From Polyangiaceae bacterium (GTDB lineage Bacteria; Myxococcota_A; Polyangia; Polyangiales; Polyangiaceae), in the NCBI GenBank assembly GCA_020849655.1, contig JADLFU010000044.1, positions 51,144 through 115,143 of the forward strand: 64,000 nt of DNA, written 5' to 3'. Position 1 is the stretch's first letter, and every line of letters starts with the position of its first letter. This document shows positions 1-9,300 of this stretch, one piece after another. The notes under the pieces are model-generated. The model had not been told where the DNA came from and did not search any database. It saw nothing but the letters and a program-made list of their open reading frames with translations. Position numbers and translations under genes: made by a program.

Positions 1-1
1 C

Positions 2-133
2 GGGCTGCTCGCGGAGGATCTCGACCCGACGACCGGCGAGATGTGGGGCAATTTCCCCCAGGCGTACTCGCACGTCGGGATGATCCACGGCGCGTTCGCG
101 GCGTCCCCGCGGTGGTCGGATCACGGCTCGTGA
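2..133 (+). CDS. Glycoside hydrolase family 15 protein, C-terminal end (partial)
   Basis: Only the last 43 codons lie in the window; the rest is upstream of base 1. The reading frame opens at base 2 and ends at TGA 131-133. The residues include DPTTGEMWGNFPQAYSHVG, which is the typical C-terminal end of bacterial GH15 glucoamylase/trehalase-like enzymes, an (alpha/alpha)6 barrel that cleaves alpha-glucosidic bonds. The substrate (trehalose or glucan) cannot be told from this fragment. Codon use matches the host. The gene is followed by decayed mobile DNA. Confidence 0.8.
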   Translation, partial: GLLAEDLDPTTGEMWGNFPQAYSHVGMIHGAFAASPRWSDHGS

Positions 134-310
134 GGGAGGACAGCGGGAGCTGGCAGTTGCCGGGCGCTGCCGCGGGGTCCGCCAGGGTCGCCAGGGAGAA
201 CGACCCCACCTGACGGCAGTCTTCGACTCTGCGGCTCTTGTTGGCTTCGTCCGCCTGAGGCAAGCCGGGCCGGTGCCGAGGAGCGATCCTCGCCGAGCGG
301 AGCCAGCCTG

Positions 311-591
311 ATGACGGCACCCAATCGCGCCCCTACGGTTGGTAACGTGGTGCGCGCGTTCAAGGCGCGCGTGTCCATTGCGATCACCGGTACCGCGGCA
401 CACCTGGGGGCGCCGTCTGGCAGCGCAACTATGACGAACACATCATTCGCGACGAAGACTCACTCGTCCGCGTCCGCCAGTACATCCGTGACAACACTGT
501 GCAGTGGCAGTTCGACCGTGAGAACCCCGTCCACGTGGCGCCGAGTTCAACGATGGCGAATCTCCCAGGAATGGAAACGACGCTGGCCTAG
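311..591 (+). pseudogene. REP-associated (RAYT/IS200-like Y1) transposase remnant, frameshifted
   Basis: One frame from 311 reads APTVGNVVRAFKARVSIAI. From about 415 the match moves to another frame, reading VWQRNYDEHIIRDEDSL and RQYIRDNTVQWQFDRENP, and stops at TAG 589-591. These are the C-terminal hallmarks of REP-associated tyrosine transposases (COG1943), which cut single-stranded DNA at palindromic REP sites. The N-terminal part with the catalytic HUH motif is absent and the frame is broken between about 385 and 415, so it cannot make an active enzyme. It may belong to an intact paralogue elsewhere in the genome. The family call rests on recognised motifs, not on a search. Confidence 0.7.
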
Positions 592-628
592 ACGCCTCTT
601 CGCTCCGCGTCAGCGAGGGGAAGAAGCG

Positions 629-784
629 ATGACGCGGGCGATGAGGCCGAGCGGTGTCGCTGTCATCGGCGAAGTCCCGGCGTACTGGAAGGTGACGCCG
701 ATCCGTCAGCCCGGGCGGCTGCTGAAGGGCGCAGGCGGGTCGAAGGAAGACATCGTGGATGAGGGCATTCCGTGCGTTCGCTAC
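629..784 (+). pseudogene. Type I restriction-modification specificity subunit (HsdS) N-terminal remnant
   Basis: An ATG at 629 starts about 52 codons reading RPSGVAVIGEVPAYWKV, then LLKGAGGSKEDIVDEG and IPCVRY. This matches the start of HsdS subunits: a 'GEVPxHWEV' segment, then 'KGxGxSKxD...GxPCxRYGD'. HsdS binds the split DNA target of a Type I restriction-modification enzyme. Homology ends at CVRY, where GDIY would be expected, and the frame then runs antisense through the next remnant. No hsdM or hsdR is nearby. It is a truncated relic without the target-recognition domains. Confidence 0.6.
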
Positions 785-814
785 GCGCCAGCTCCTCGCG
801 TGTGCGCCACGTCG

Positions 815-1420
815 TCATGCGCGCTGCTCCGGCGCCGGCTCGTCAGTCGCTGCGGACAGCGTCGCCCGCAGCCCATCGAGCACCGCACACAGCTCGCGCA
901 GGCTGCCGTGGAGCAGCTCCGCTGCGTCCGGCGGGTACATGCCAAGAGGTGTCGTGCCCAGGTGGCCATGCAGCGCGCTCGCCGCGCGCCGGAGCGTGGT
1001 GATCGTGACGACCAGCGCCTGGGCAGCGCCGCGCGCCGGGCCCGCCTTCTTGACGCCTCCGCCTCCCGTGCCGCCGCGCCCGGGCGGCCCAGACGACCAG
1101 CGCGTCAGGATCTCGGCCCGTCGGCTCGGTGGGGCCTCCGTCAGCTCGTCCACCATCAGCTCGGCCTGTCGCACCGTGAGCCCCCGTTGCGCCACGAGCC
1201 GGGCTGCCGCTTGTTGCTCGTTGCCACGTGGCAACGCCGACACGACCAGCGCCGCGCGAGGGGCGATGAGGCCGAGGCGCACGTCGGCTTGCACCCCGGG
1301 GTCCAGCGCCTCGACCAGCATCAGACGCCGCCACACCCACGTCTTGTCGCGTCGTACCCTATCCGCCGCCGCTTGGGCATCGGCGGTGCTCGGTGGAGCG
1401 TCGAGGGCGCCGAGGCAATC
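815..1420 (-). pseudogene. ParB-like protein of the transposon-associated type, N-terminally truncated
   Basis: On the minus strand the frame reads RDKTWVWRRLMLVEAL, then VQADVRLGLIAPRAALVVSA and LPRGNEQQAAARLVAQRGLT, ending at TGA 817-815. Helix-turn-helix plus 'DVRLGL...LPRGNQ...RGLTxRQ' is characteristic of ParB/Spo0J-like proteins often coded next to IS21- or IS481-type transposases in myxobacteria and planctomycetes. The ParB N-terminal CTPase domain that should come first is missing. The preceding sequence is antisense to the transposase tail at 1379-1564. The C-terminal end looks intact. It is most likely a rearrangement relic; the frame is open, so a truncated protein could still be made. 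Confidence 0.5.
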
Positions 1421-1564
1421 CTGCTGCTGCGCGCCGCCGTCCTGTCGGGCGACTTCGACGACTACTGGAAGTTCCACGCGGCCCAGGTGTACGCGCGCAC
1501 CCACGCGAAGAAGTACAGGGGCAGGGTGCCGAGCGCCCGCCCCGCGCTGAAAGTGGTGGAATGA
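1379..1564 (+). pseudogene. ISKra4-like transposase C-terminal remnant
   Basis: About 60 codons read GARWSVEGAEAILLLRA, then SGDFDDYWKFHAAQVYAR, ending at TGA 1562-1564. This resembles the C-terminal tail of ISKra4-family transposases ('RWSxxGAEAxLxLRA...SGDFDxYWxFH'), recalled from memory and not searched. Everything N-terminal, including the catalytic residues, is missing; upstream the same frame is the antisense of the ParB-like relic. The junction between the two fragments lies near 1385-1420. Confidence 0.5.
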
Positions 1565-1681
1565 GGGGGGGTTCGGTCCGTCACAGAAGAGCGGCTCCCA
1601 TGCCCCGATGCTACGGCAGCGGCGCGCGGCAGGCTCGCGCGGCCGTGGCCGTGACCCCGAGGGATGCTAGAAACGCGGGTC

Positions 1682-3667
1682 ATGGATCTCACGAGAGCGC
1701 TCGCGCGGGCGGCGCCGGGCGTACCGTCGAGCGAGCAGCTGGTCGACACGGTGCCGTACGCGCGGGATCTCTGGCCGCGGCATCACCTCGAGGTGCGGGC
1801 GGGCGACAGCACCGCGAAGACCGCGCCGCGCGCCGTCGTCTGGCCGCGCACGACGGCCGAGGTCGCCGCGATCGTCCGGCTCGCCGCGAGCCTCGGCGTG
1901 CCCGTCGTGCCGTTCGGCGCGGGCTCCGGCGTGTGCGCGGGCGTGCTGCCCGGCCCCGAGGCGATCGTGATCGATCTGAAGCTGATGACGGCGTGGCGCG
2001 CGTTCGATCGCGACGCGCCGCTGCTCGACGTGGAGGCGGGCGCGCTCGGCGTCACGCTCGAGGAGCGCCTGCAGCGGCGCGGGTTCACCGCGGGGCACTT
2101 CCCGTCGAGCATCCTCTGCTCGACCGTCGGCGGCTGGCTCGCGGCGCGCGGGGCGGGCCAGTGCTCGGGCAAGTACGGCAAGATAGAGGACATGGTCGCC
2201 GAGCTCGAGCTCGTCGACGGGCGCGGCGACGTCGTCACGCTCCGGCGGCGCGACGGCGGCGTCGATCTGACCCCGCTCGTCATCGGCAGCGAGGGCACGC
2301 TCGGCGTGATCACGAGCGCCACGCTGCGCCTCCACGCGAACCCCACGTCGCGCGTGTTCGTCGCGTACTCGTTCCCCGGGGTGGAGGCGGGGTGGACGGC
2401 GATGCGCAGGATGTTCCAGGCGGGGCTCCGGCCGGCGGTCTCGCGCCTGTACGATCCGTTCGACAGCTTCCTCGCGAACCAGGGCGGCGTCCGCGCGAAG
2501 AAGCACGGCCCGCCGCGACCTGGCGGCGGCACGCGGGCGCTCGCGAAGATCCTCCGCGCGCCGCGCCTGCTGAACGGCCTCATCGACGGCATCGGCGATC
2601 GCGTGCTCGGCGACGCGAACCTCGTGCTCATCTTCGAGGGGCACGGCGACGAGCCTTACGACGACGCCGCGCGCGCCGACGCCATCGCGCGCGAGCTCGG
2701 CGCGACCTCGCTCGGCGACGGCCCCGCGAAGAAGTGGCTGCAGCACCGCTACAGCGTCAGCTACCGCCAGGCGCCGGTGTTCATGGGCGGCGCGTTCAGC
2801 GACACGATGGAGGTCGCCGCGCCGTGGTCGCGCCTCGCGGGGCTGTACCGCGGCGTCCGCCGGGCGCTCGGCAGGCACGTGTTCGTGATGGCGCACCTCT
2901 CGCACGCGTACCCGGACGGCTGCAGCATCTACTTCACGTTCGCGGGCGCGGCGGGCTCGGACGCCGAGTGCCTCGCCCGCTACGATCGTGCGTGGCGCGA
3001 CGCGATGACGGCGTGCCTCGAGGCGGGCGGCGCGCTGTCGCACCACCACGGCGTCGGGCGCAGCAAGGCGCCGCGGGTGCCGTCCGAGCTCGGCGAGGCG
3101 GGCCTCGGGCTGCTCCGCGCGACGATGCGCGCGTTCGATCCCTCCGGCATCCTGAACCCCGGCGCGCTCGTGCCGGCCGACACGGGCCAGGCGACGTCCC
3201 GACCGCCGATGCCGGGCGACGCGCTCGCGCTCGACGAGCTCTCGCAGGTGGCGACGCTGCCGGGGGACATGACGCTCGAGGCGTGCGCGGCGTGGCTCGG
3301 TGAGCGTGGGTACGAGCTCGGCGGCGCGCCGGATCTCTCGCGATCGGTCGACGCGTGGATCGCCGCCGGCGCCCCCGGGGCCCCGGATCGCTGGGAGGAT
3401 CCGGTCGATCACCTCATCGTCGGGCTACGCGCCGACACGCCTCGCGGCGCGCTCGCGCTCGCGCCTTCTCCGCGGCGCGCGGTCGGGCCGGATCTGTTCG
3501 CGCTGTTCGTGGGCGGCGGCGGACGCGCGGGGCGCGTGCGCGCGGCGGACGTGCGCGTGACGCCCAAGGGCGCGCCGCGCGCTCGCGCCTTGCCCTTCAC
3601 GCGGGACCGCTCCCCGTCGCTCGGCGCGGACGAGCAGAGGCTGTTCGATGCGATCGTCTCGGCGTGA
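1682..3667 (+). CDS. FAD-linked oxidase (GlcD/AGPS-like) with an extra C-terminal segment
   Basis: This 661-residue protein has a PCMH-type FAD-binding domain: PRTTAEVAAIVRLAASLGVP, PFGAGSGVC, then VIGSEGTLGVITSATLRL near residues 200-220. An oxidase C-terminal domain follows, with the AGPS/GlcD features SHAYPDGCSIYF, LSHHHGVGR and FDPSGILNPGAL, where the family normally ends. Such enzymes oxidise 2-hydroxy acids or act as alkyl-DHAP synthase; the substrate here is unknown. About 150 further residues follow, containing RRAVGPDLFALFVGGGGRAG, which looks like a degenerate second copy of the FAD-domain half. ATG 1664 is an alternative start, but its GAGGG lies directly against it. The end overlaps the next gene by 20 bases. 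Confidence 0.85.
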   Translation: MDLTRALARAAPGVPSSEQLVDTVPYARDLWPRHHLEVRAGDSTAKTAPRAVVWPRTTAEVAAIVRLAASLGVPVVPFGAGSGVCAGVLPGPEAIVIDLKLMTAWRAFDRDAPLLDVEAGALGVTLEERLQRRGFTAGHFPSSILCSTVGGWLAARGAGQCSGKYGKIEDMVAELELVDGRGDVVTLRRRDGGVDLTPLVIGSEGTLGVITSATLRLHANPTSRVFVAYSFPGVEAGWTAMRRMFQAGLRPAVSRLYDPFDSFLANQGGVRAKKHGPPRPGGGTRALAKILRAPRLLNGLIDGIGDRVLGDANLVLIFEGHGDEPYDDAARADAIARELGATSLGDGPAKKWLQHRYSVSYRQAPVFMGGAFSDTMEVAAPWSRLAGLYRGVRRALGRHVFVMAHLSHAYPDGCSIYFTFAGAAGSDAECLARYDRAWRDAMTACLEAGGALSHHHGVGRSKAPRVPSELGEAGLGLLRATMRAFDPSGILNPGALVPADTGQATSRPPMPGDALALDELSQVATLPGDMTLEACAAWLGERGYELGGAPDLSRSVDAWIAAGAPGAPDRWEDPVDHLIVGLRADTPRGALALAPSPRRAVGPDLFALFVGGGGRAGRVRAADVRVTPKGAPRARALPFTRDRSPSLGADEQRLFDAIVSA

Positions 3668-4661
3668 GCTGCTCGCGTTCGCGTTGGTCGCCTCGGTGGC
3701 TGCTTCGCTGTCGGCGGCGCCGATCGTCGCGGCGGAGCCGACCCCGGACGAGCGTGCGCGCGCGACGGCGCTGTTCGAGCGGGGCAGGGACGAGCTCGCC
3801 CGCGGCGCGCTCGAGCAGGCGTGCGCGTCGTTCGCGGAGAGCCAGCGCCTCGATCCGGCGGGCGGCACGCTCCTGAACCTCGCGCTCTGCCACGAGCGCC
3901 GGGGCAGGCTCGCGACGGCCTCACGTGAGTTTCGTGAGGCTCTCGCGCTCGCGCGTCGGGACGACAAGAAGAGCCGCGTGGAGGCCGCGGAGGCGCACCT
4001 GGCGGCGCTCGCGCCTCGCATCCCGCGCCTCGTCGTGCGCGTGCGGGACGACGCGCGCGCCGCGGGCCTCGCGCTCACCCTCGATGGCGCCGCGATCCCG
4101 CCGTCGACCTGGGGAGCGCCGGTGGAGGTCGATCCGGGCGATCACACGCTGCGCGCCACGGCGCCGTCCCGGCGCACGCGGGAGATCCCCGTCACGCTCG
4201 CGGAGGGCAGCGGCGTGACCACGGTGGAGCTCGCGCCGCTCGAGCCGGACGTCGCGCCCGCGCCCGCGGCGTCTCCTGCGCCCGCCGCGCCCTCGCCGCC
4301 GCCCGCCGGTCCTGCGCCGGCGGCCACAGGGCGCGCGCCCGCGGTCGGGTGGGCGTCGCTGGGGATCGGCGCGGCGTCGCTCGCGGTCGGCGGCGTCCTC
4401 GGGGCGCGCGCGATCTCCGCGCGCGGCGACGTCGAGCGGGGCTGCCCCGATCTGTCGCGCTGCACGCCAGCGCTCGCCCAGAAGAACGACCGCGCGGTGC
4501 GCGACGCCGATCTGTCGACCGCGGCCTTCGCGCTCGGCGCCGTCGCGGGGACGTTCGGCGCGCTCTGGCTCTGGGGCCCGGGGAGCTCGCGCGGAGGTCA
4601 CGCGTGGGTCGCGCCCGTCGTCGCCGCGTCGCCGGGCGTCGCGGCCGGAGGCGCCTTCTGA
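3648..4661 (+). CDS. TPR/PEGA-like exported protein with C-terminal transmembrane segments
   Basis: This 337-residue protein opens with a signal peptide (LLAFALVASVAASLSAAPIV). Tetratricopeptide-like helices follow at about residues 25-110 (ALFERGRDELARGALEQACA and repeats). A beta-rich PEGA-like section with VDPGDHTLRATAP comes next, then an Ala/Pro linker and two hydrophobic segments near 230-255 and 285-305. This architecture is common in myxobacterial envelope proteins and is usually taken as a protein-binding or wall-contact module; no enzymatic motif is seen. It overlaps the FAD oxidase by 20 bases and the next gene by one base (TGATG), so the three are probably cotranscribed. Confidence 0.8.
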   Translation: MRSSRRELLAFALVASVAASLSAAPIVAAEPTPDERARATALFERGRDELARGALEQACASFAESQRLDPAGGTLLNLALCHERRGRLATASREFREALALARRDDKKSRVEAAEAHLAALAPRIPRLVVRVRDDARAAGLALTLDGAAIPPSTWGAPVEVDPGDHTLRATAPSRRTREIPVTLAEGSGVTTVELAPLEPDVAPAPAASPAPAAPSPPPAGPAPAATGRAPAVGWASLGIGAASLAVGGVLGARAISARGDVERGCPDLSRCTPALAQKNDRAVRDADLSTAAFALGAVAGTFGALWLWGPGSSRGGHAWVAPVVAASPGVAAGGAF

Positions 4662-5986
4662 TGCCGCGCGCGTGGTGGGCCCTCCTCGCGCTCGCGGCCT
4701 GTCGCCAGGTGGGCGGCGTGTACGACGACGTGCAGCCCGCGGCGCCTGGAGCGGAGGCCGGGGCCGGAGGCGGATCGTCGCCCGCCGCGGGCGCGAGCGG
4801 CCGCGCCGGGGCCGCGGCGTCCGGCGGCGCCTCGGGGAGCGCGGGGACCGGCGGCGCGGGAGCCGCGGGCGCGAGCGGGGGCCTCGCTGGGATCGGAGGC
4901 GCGGGGGCCGGCGGTGCCTCGGGCACCGGCGGGGCGGGCGCCGGCAACAGCGGCGCCGCGGGGATCGCGGGCGCGAGCGGTGCGGGCGCTGGCGGAGCCG
5001 CAGGCAACGGCGGGGGCGGGATGAGCGGCGGAGCTGCCGGCAACGCTGGCGCAGGGATGAGTGGCGGAGCCGCCGGCGACGCTGGCGCAGGGATGAGTGG
5101 CGGAGCCGCCGGCAACGCTGGCGCAGGGATGAGTGGCGGAGCCGCCGGCAACGCTGGCGCAGGGATGAGTGGCGGAGCCGCCGGCAACGCTGGCGCAGGG
5201 ATGAGTGGCGGAGCCGCCGGCAGCGCTGGCGCAGGGATGAGTGGCGGAGCGGCTGGCAACGCTGGCGGGGGCGGCTCGCTGTCGTGCCCCGTCGCCAAGC
5301 GCGGCGCGGCGCTCGTGTGGGTCGCGGGCACCTGCGTCGACCGGACGGAGGTCACGCTCGAGGAGTTCCAGGCCTTCGTCGCTGACGGCACCTACACACC
5401 GCCTCCCGGCCTCACGTACGGCTCGTGCGCGTCGAGCCCGGCGCTGCGGTTCCAGCATGTCTCGGGGGATCCACCCGGGATGCCCGCCCGCGGCGTCACC
5501 CACTGCGGCGCGCGCTCGTACTGTGACTGGGCGGGCAAGCGACTGTGCGGAGCGCCCGGCGGCGGCGTCGCGCAGCCGACGACCACCTCGTCGCCCGTCG
5601 ACGACGAATGGACCCGGGCGTGCATGGGCGGCACGGCGCCGCGCTCGTACCCCTACGGAACGGGCTTCACGGCGACGCCCCAGGTCTGTGACGACGACGT
5701 GCGCTTCACCTGGCCGGTGAGCTGCAAGGACGCAGGGGGCTGCGCGCTGGAGGCCGCCGCCGGGCCGACGATGTGCGAGAGCCCGCAGGGGGTCCTGCAC
5801 CTCCTCGGGAACGTGTACGAGTGGACGGACGCGTGCGACGAGGGCGCGTCGCCCATCACTTGCGCGCTCCGCGGCGGCAGCTTCACGGAGTTTCACAGCG
5901 ACGTGAACTGCTACCTCACCCGGCAGCAGCCCGTCGCCGAGACGAACCCGGACGTCGGCCTGCGCTGCTGCGCGACGCCGCTGTGA
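4661..5986 (+). CDS. Lipoprotein with Gly/Ala repeat stalk and SUMF1/FGE-like domain
   Basis: This 441-residue protein has a short lipoprotein signal (LLALAACRQ, acylated Cys near 15). A roughly 180-residue Gly/Ala/Ser stalk ends in seven 12-residue repeats. A formylglycine-generating-enzyme-like domain fills residues 210-441, with CVDRTEVTLEEFQAFVADG, THCGARSYCDWAGKRLC, HLLGNVYEWTDAC, LRGGSF and VGLRCC. In this superfamily some members oxidise Cys in sulfatases, while many bacterial ones are non-catalytic or act in kinase or TOMM systems; no sulfatase is nearby. Several extra Cys suggest disulfides outside the cytoplasm. The start overlaps the stop of the previous gene. Confidence 0.85.
   Translation: MPRAWWALLALAACRQVGGVYDDVQPAAPGAEAGAGGGSSPAAGASGRAGAAASGGASGSAGTGGAGAAGASGGLAGIGGAGAGGASGTGGAGAGNSGAAGIAGASGAGAGGAAGNGGGGMSGGAAGNAGAGMSGGAAGDAGAGMSGGAAGNAGAGMSGGAAGNAGAGMSGGAAGNAGAGMSGGAAGSAGAGMSGGAAGNAGGGGSLSCPVAKRGAALVWVAGTCVDRTEVTLEEFQAFVADGTYTPPPGLTYGSCASSPALRFQHVSGDPPGMPARGVTHCGARSYCDWAGKRLCGAPGGGVAQPTTTSSPVDDEWTRACMGGTAPRSYPYGTGFTATPQVCDDDVRFTWPVSCKDAGGCALEAAAGPTMCESPQGVLHLLGNVYEWTDACDEGASPITCALRGGSFTEFHSDVNCYLTRQQPVAETNPDVGLRCCATPL
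5018..5269 (+). repeat. 36-bp in-frame tandem repeat (7 units)
   Basis: Seven consecutive 36-bp units encode GMSGGAAGNAGA with single-residue changes (Asn, Asp or Ser at one position). The central units look identical at the nucleotide level, so copy number is likely to vary by slippage or recombination without breaking the frame. They form the end of the lipoprotein stalk. There are no spacers, so this is not a CRISPR array. Confidence 0.9.
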
Positions 5987-6018
5987 CGGGCGGCCACCGC
6001 GGGTACCTTCCTGGCCCC

Positions 6019-6294
6019 ATGTGCCGCAACATCCGCACGCTCTCGAACTTCGAGCCGCCCGCCACCGACGAGGAGGTGCGCGCCGCCGCGCTCCAGTACG
6101 TCCGCAAGATCAGCGGGACGGCGCGGCCGTCGGCGGCCAACGCCGCCTGCTTCGCGCGGGCCGTCGACGAGGTGACGCTCGCGACCGAGCGCCTGGTCTC
6201 GACGCTCCGCGGCGGTGCGAAGAAGCGCGACCGCGAGGTCGAGGCGGCCCGCGCCCGCGCCCGCAGCCAGCGACGGTTCGGCGGCGGCGCCTGA
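6019..6294 (+). CDS. DUF2277 family protein
   Basis: This 91-residue protein opens MCRNIRTLSNFEPPATDEEV and continues AALQYVRKISG, then FARAVDEVTLATERL. That is the full DUF2277 signature ('MCRNIKxLxNFEPPATxxE'), a small and widespread actinobacterial and myxobacterial family of unknown function, often about 90 residues long. The C-terminal end is Arg-rich. The ATG is fixed by the conserved N-terminal end. It lies 32 bases after the SUMF1 lipoprotein on the same strand and converges on the RND pump operon. Confidence 0.85.
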   Translation: MCRNIRTLSNFEPPATDEEVRAAALQYVRKISGTARPSAANAACFARAVDEVTLATERLVSTLRGGAKKRDREVEAARARARSQRRFGGGA

Positions 6295-6328
6295 ACAGGC
6301 CGACACGCCGATCCTCGGGTCTCGTGCG

Positions 6329-9300
6329 TCACGCGTCCGGCGCGCGCCTCCGCCAGCGCTCGAGCAGCGTGTACATGGCTGGCAGCACGAGCAGCGTCAG
6401 CAACGTCGCCGTCAGGATGCCGCCGATGACGACGGTCGCGAGCGGGCGCTGCACCTCGGCGCCCGCGCCGCGCGACAGCGCCATCGGCAAGAACCCGATC
6501 GACGCGACGAGCGCCGTCGTCAGGACGGCGCGCAGCCGCCCCTCGGCCCCCTGCCGCACCGCCTCGTCGACGCCGAGCCCGTCCGCGCGCAGCCGCTCGA
6601 TCGAGGTGACGAGCACCAGGCCGTTCAGCACCGCGACGCCGAACAGCGCGATGAACCCGACCCCCGCGGAGATGCTGAACTCCAGGCCTCGCGCCCAGAG
6701 CGCGAGCACCCCGCCCGTCGCCGCGACCGGGATGTTGAGAAAAATGAGGATGGCTGGACGCACCTTCCCGAAGCTCGCGACGAGCAGGACGAGGATGAGC
6801 AGGAGCGTCACGGGCACCACCATCTTCAGGCGCGCCTCGGCCGACTGCAGCCGCTGGAACTCCCCGACCCACTCGTAGGAGTAGCCCGTGGGCAGCGGCA
6901 CGCCCTCTGTCACCGCGCGCTCGGCGGCGCCCATGAACGACGCGAGATCGCGGCCTCGCACGTTCGCCTGCACCGTCACGCGGCGCTGCAGGCGCTCGCG
7001 GCTGATCGACGACGGGCCGGGGTTCTCGCTCAGGGTCGCGAGCTGCGAGAGCGGCAGCATCGCCCCGCCCGGCGCTCGCACCGGCAAGGCGGCGATCAGC
7101 TCGCGCTCGGCGCGCGCCTCGGGCGCGAAGCGCACCTGCAAGGGCACGCGCCGCTGCCCCTCGTAGACGACGCCGACCTGCTTGCCGCCGATGGCCTCGA
7201 CGGCCGTCATCACGCTCGCCGCGTCGACGCCGTAGCGGGCGACGGCGGCGCGGTCGACGCGGACGTCGAGGCTGTTGAGCCCCGCGATCGCCTCGGCCTG
7301 GACGTCCGCCGCGCCGGGGATGGGCGCGAGCACGTCGTGCACCTTGTCGGCGAGCACCTTCAGCTGCGACAGATCGTCGCCGTAGATGTTCACCGCGACG
7401 TCCGCGGAGATGCCCGCGAGCAGGTCGGAGGTGTTCATCTCGATGGGCTGCGTGTACGCGAACGACGCCCCCGGGATGCGCTTCGTCAGCGCGTCGTCGA
7501 AGACCTTGACCAGCCCCTCGCTGTCGCGCGCCGACGTCCACTGCTCCTTCGGCTTCAGCATCACGTAGACGTCCGTCATGTTGATGCCCATCGGATCGAC
7601 GGCGATCTCGGCGCGCCCCGTGCGAGAGATGACCGAGGTGACCTCGGGGAAGGTCCGCAGGAGCCTCTCGACCTCCATCGTCGTCCGCGTCGCCTCCGGC
7701 AGAGACACAGACGGCAGCCTCACCATCGCGAGCACGAACGTGCCCTCGTCGAGCCGGGGCATGAACTCGCGCCCGAGCCGCGCGCCCGCGAAGCCGCTCG
7801 CCACGAGCCCCGCCGCCGCGATCGACGCCGTGAGCACGGGGCGGCGCAGCGCCGCGGAGAGCGACGGGAGGTACGCCCTGCGCGCCGCGCGGATGAGCAG
7901 GCTCTCCTTCGTGTGGGCTCGCAAGGAGAGCGCGACGGAGGCGAGCGCGGGCACGACGGTGAGCGACAGCACGAAGGCCCCGGCGAGCGCGAAGAGCACC
8001 GTCAGCGCCATCGGGCGGAACATCCGCCCCTCGACGCCCTCGAGCGTCAGGATGGGCAGGTAGACGAGCGCGATGATCCCCTCGCCGAACGCCGTCGCCG
8101 TCCTCACCTCGCACGCCGCCGCGAGCACCGCCTCGCCGCGCTCCTTGCCCGTGAGCGGCCGGCCGAGCGCGGTCGCGCGCTCCGTGATGTGCCGCTCGGC
8201 GTTCTCGACGATGATGATCGCGCCGTCGACGACCAGGCCGAAGTCGATCGCGCCGAGGCTCATCAGGTTGCCTGGCACGCCGGCCGCCCACATCCCGAGG
8301 AACGCCGCGAGCAGCGCGAGCGGGATGGCGATCGCGACGACGCCGCCCGCGCGCAGGCTCCCGAGCAGGACGAGCAGCAGCACGGCGACGAGCGCGCTCG
8401 CCTCGAGCAGGTTCGTCGCGACCGTGTGCACGGTGCGCGCGACCAGATCCGTGCGCTTGTAGTACGGCTCGATGGTCACGCCCTTCGGCAGGCTGCGCGA
8501 GACGTCGGCGAGCGACTCCTCGATGCGCTTGACGGTCTCGTACGAGTTCGCCCCCTGCAGCAGCACGGCGACCCCGACGACGGCCTCGCGCTCGCCGTCG
8601 CGCGTCACCGCGCCGTGCCGGGGGATGGGCGCGATCGCGGCCCGGCCGACGTCCCGCACGTAGACGGGCGTCCTGTCGCTGCGGTACGCGACGATGACGT
8701 GCTCGAGGTCGGACAGCGAGCGCACGCGCGCGTCGCCGCGGACGAGCACGCGCTCGCGATCGTCGTCGTAGTACGCGCCGCCGGCGGCCGAGTGGTTCTG
8801 CGAGAGCGCGCGCACGACGTCCGACGCGTCGACGCGCGTCGCCACCATCCGCGCGGGGTCGAGCTGCACCTCGTAGGCGCGCGCCTCGCCGCCGAACGCG
8901 TTGACCTCGGTGACGCCCTCCAGCATCCGCAGGCGCGGCGCGATCTGCCAGTCGAGCACCGCGCGCCTGTCCATGAGCGACGTGTCGTCGCCGCGCACCT
9001 CGAAGTGGAACACCTCGCCCAGGCCCGTCGAGATCGGCCCGAGCTGCGGCCGCCCGACCTCCTCGGGGATGTCGGCCGCCACCTGCTCCACCCGCTGCGC
9101 GACGAGCTGCCGCGCCTGGTGCAGCTCCGTGCCCTCGCGGAACACGACGGTCACCACCGAGATCCCGGTGCGCGACACGCTCCTCACCTGCTCGAGCCCC
9201 GGCAGGCCGCCCATCGCGAGCTCGACCGGCAGGGTCACGTTGCTCTCGACGTCGAGCGGGCCGAGCGCGGGGCACGAGGTCTGCACCTGCACCTGCACGT

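Noticed and set aside
1393..3303. A 636-codon frame overlapping the FAD oxidase
   Set aside because: Arg-rich frame-shifted reading of the oxidase; the oxidase frame contains the FAD motifs.
5018..5269. Evenly spaced direct repeats that could suggest a CRISPR array
   Set aside because: No spacers; units are contiguous, in frame, and code a peptide repeat; no cas genes nearby.
4661..5986. Active formylglycine-generating enzyme
   Set aside because: The SUMF1 fold is clear but no sulfatase is nearby and the catalytic Cys pair could not be assigned with confidence.
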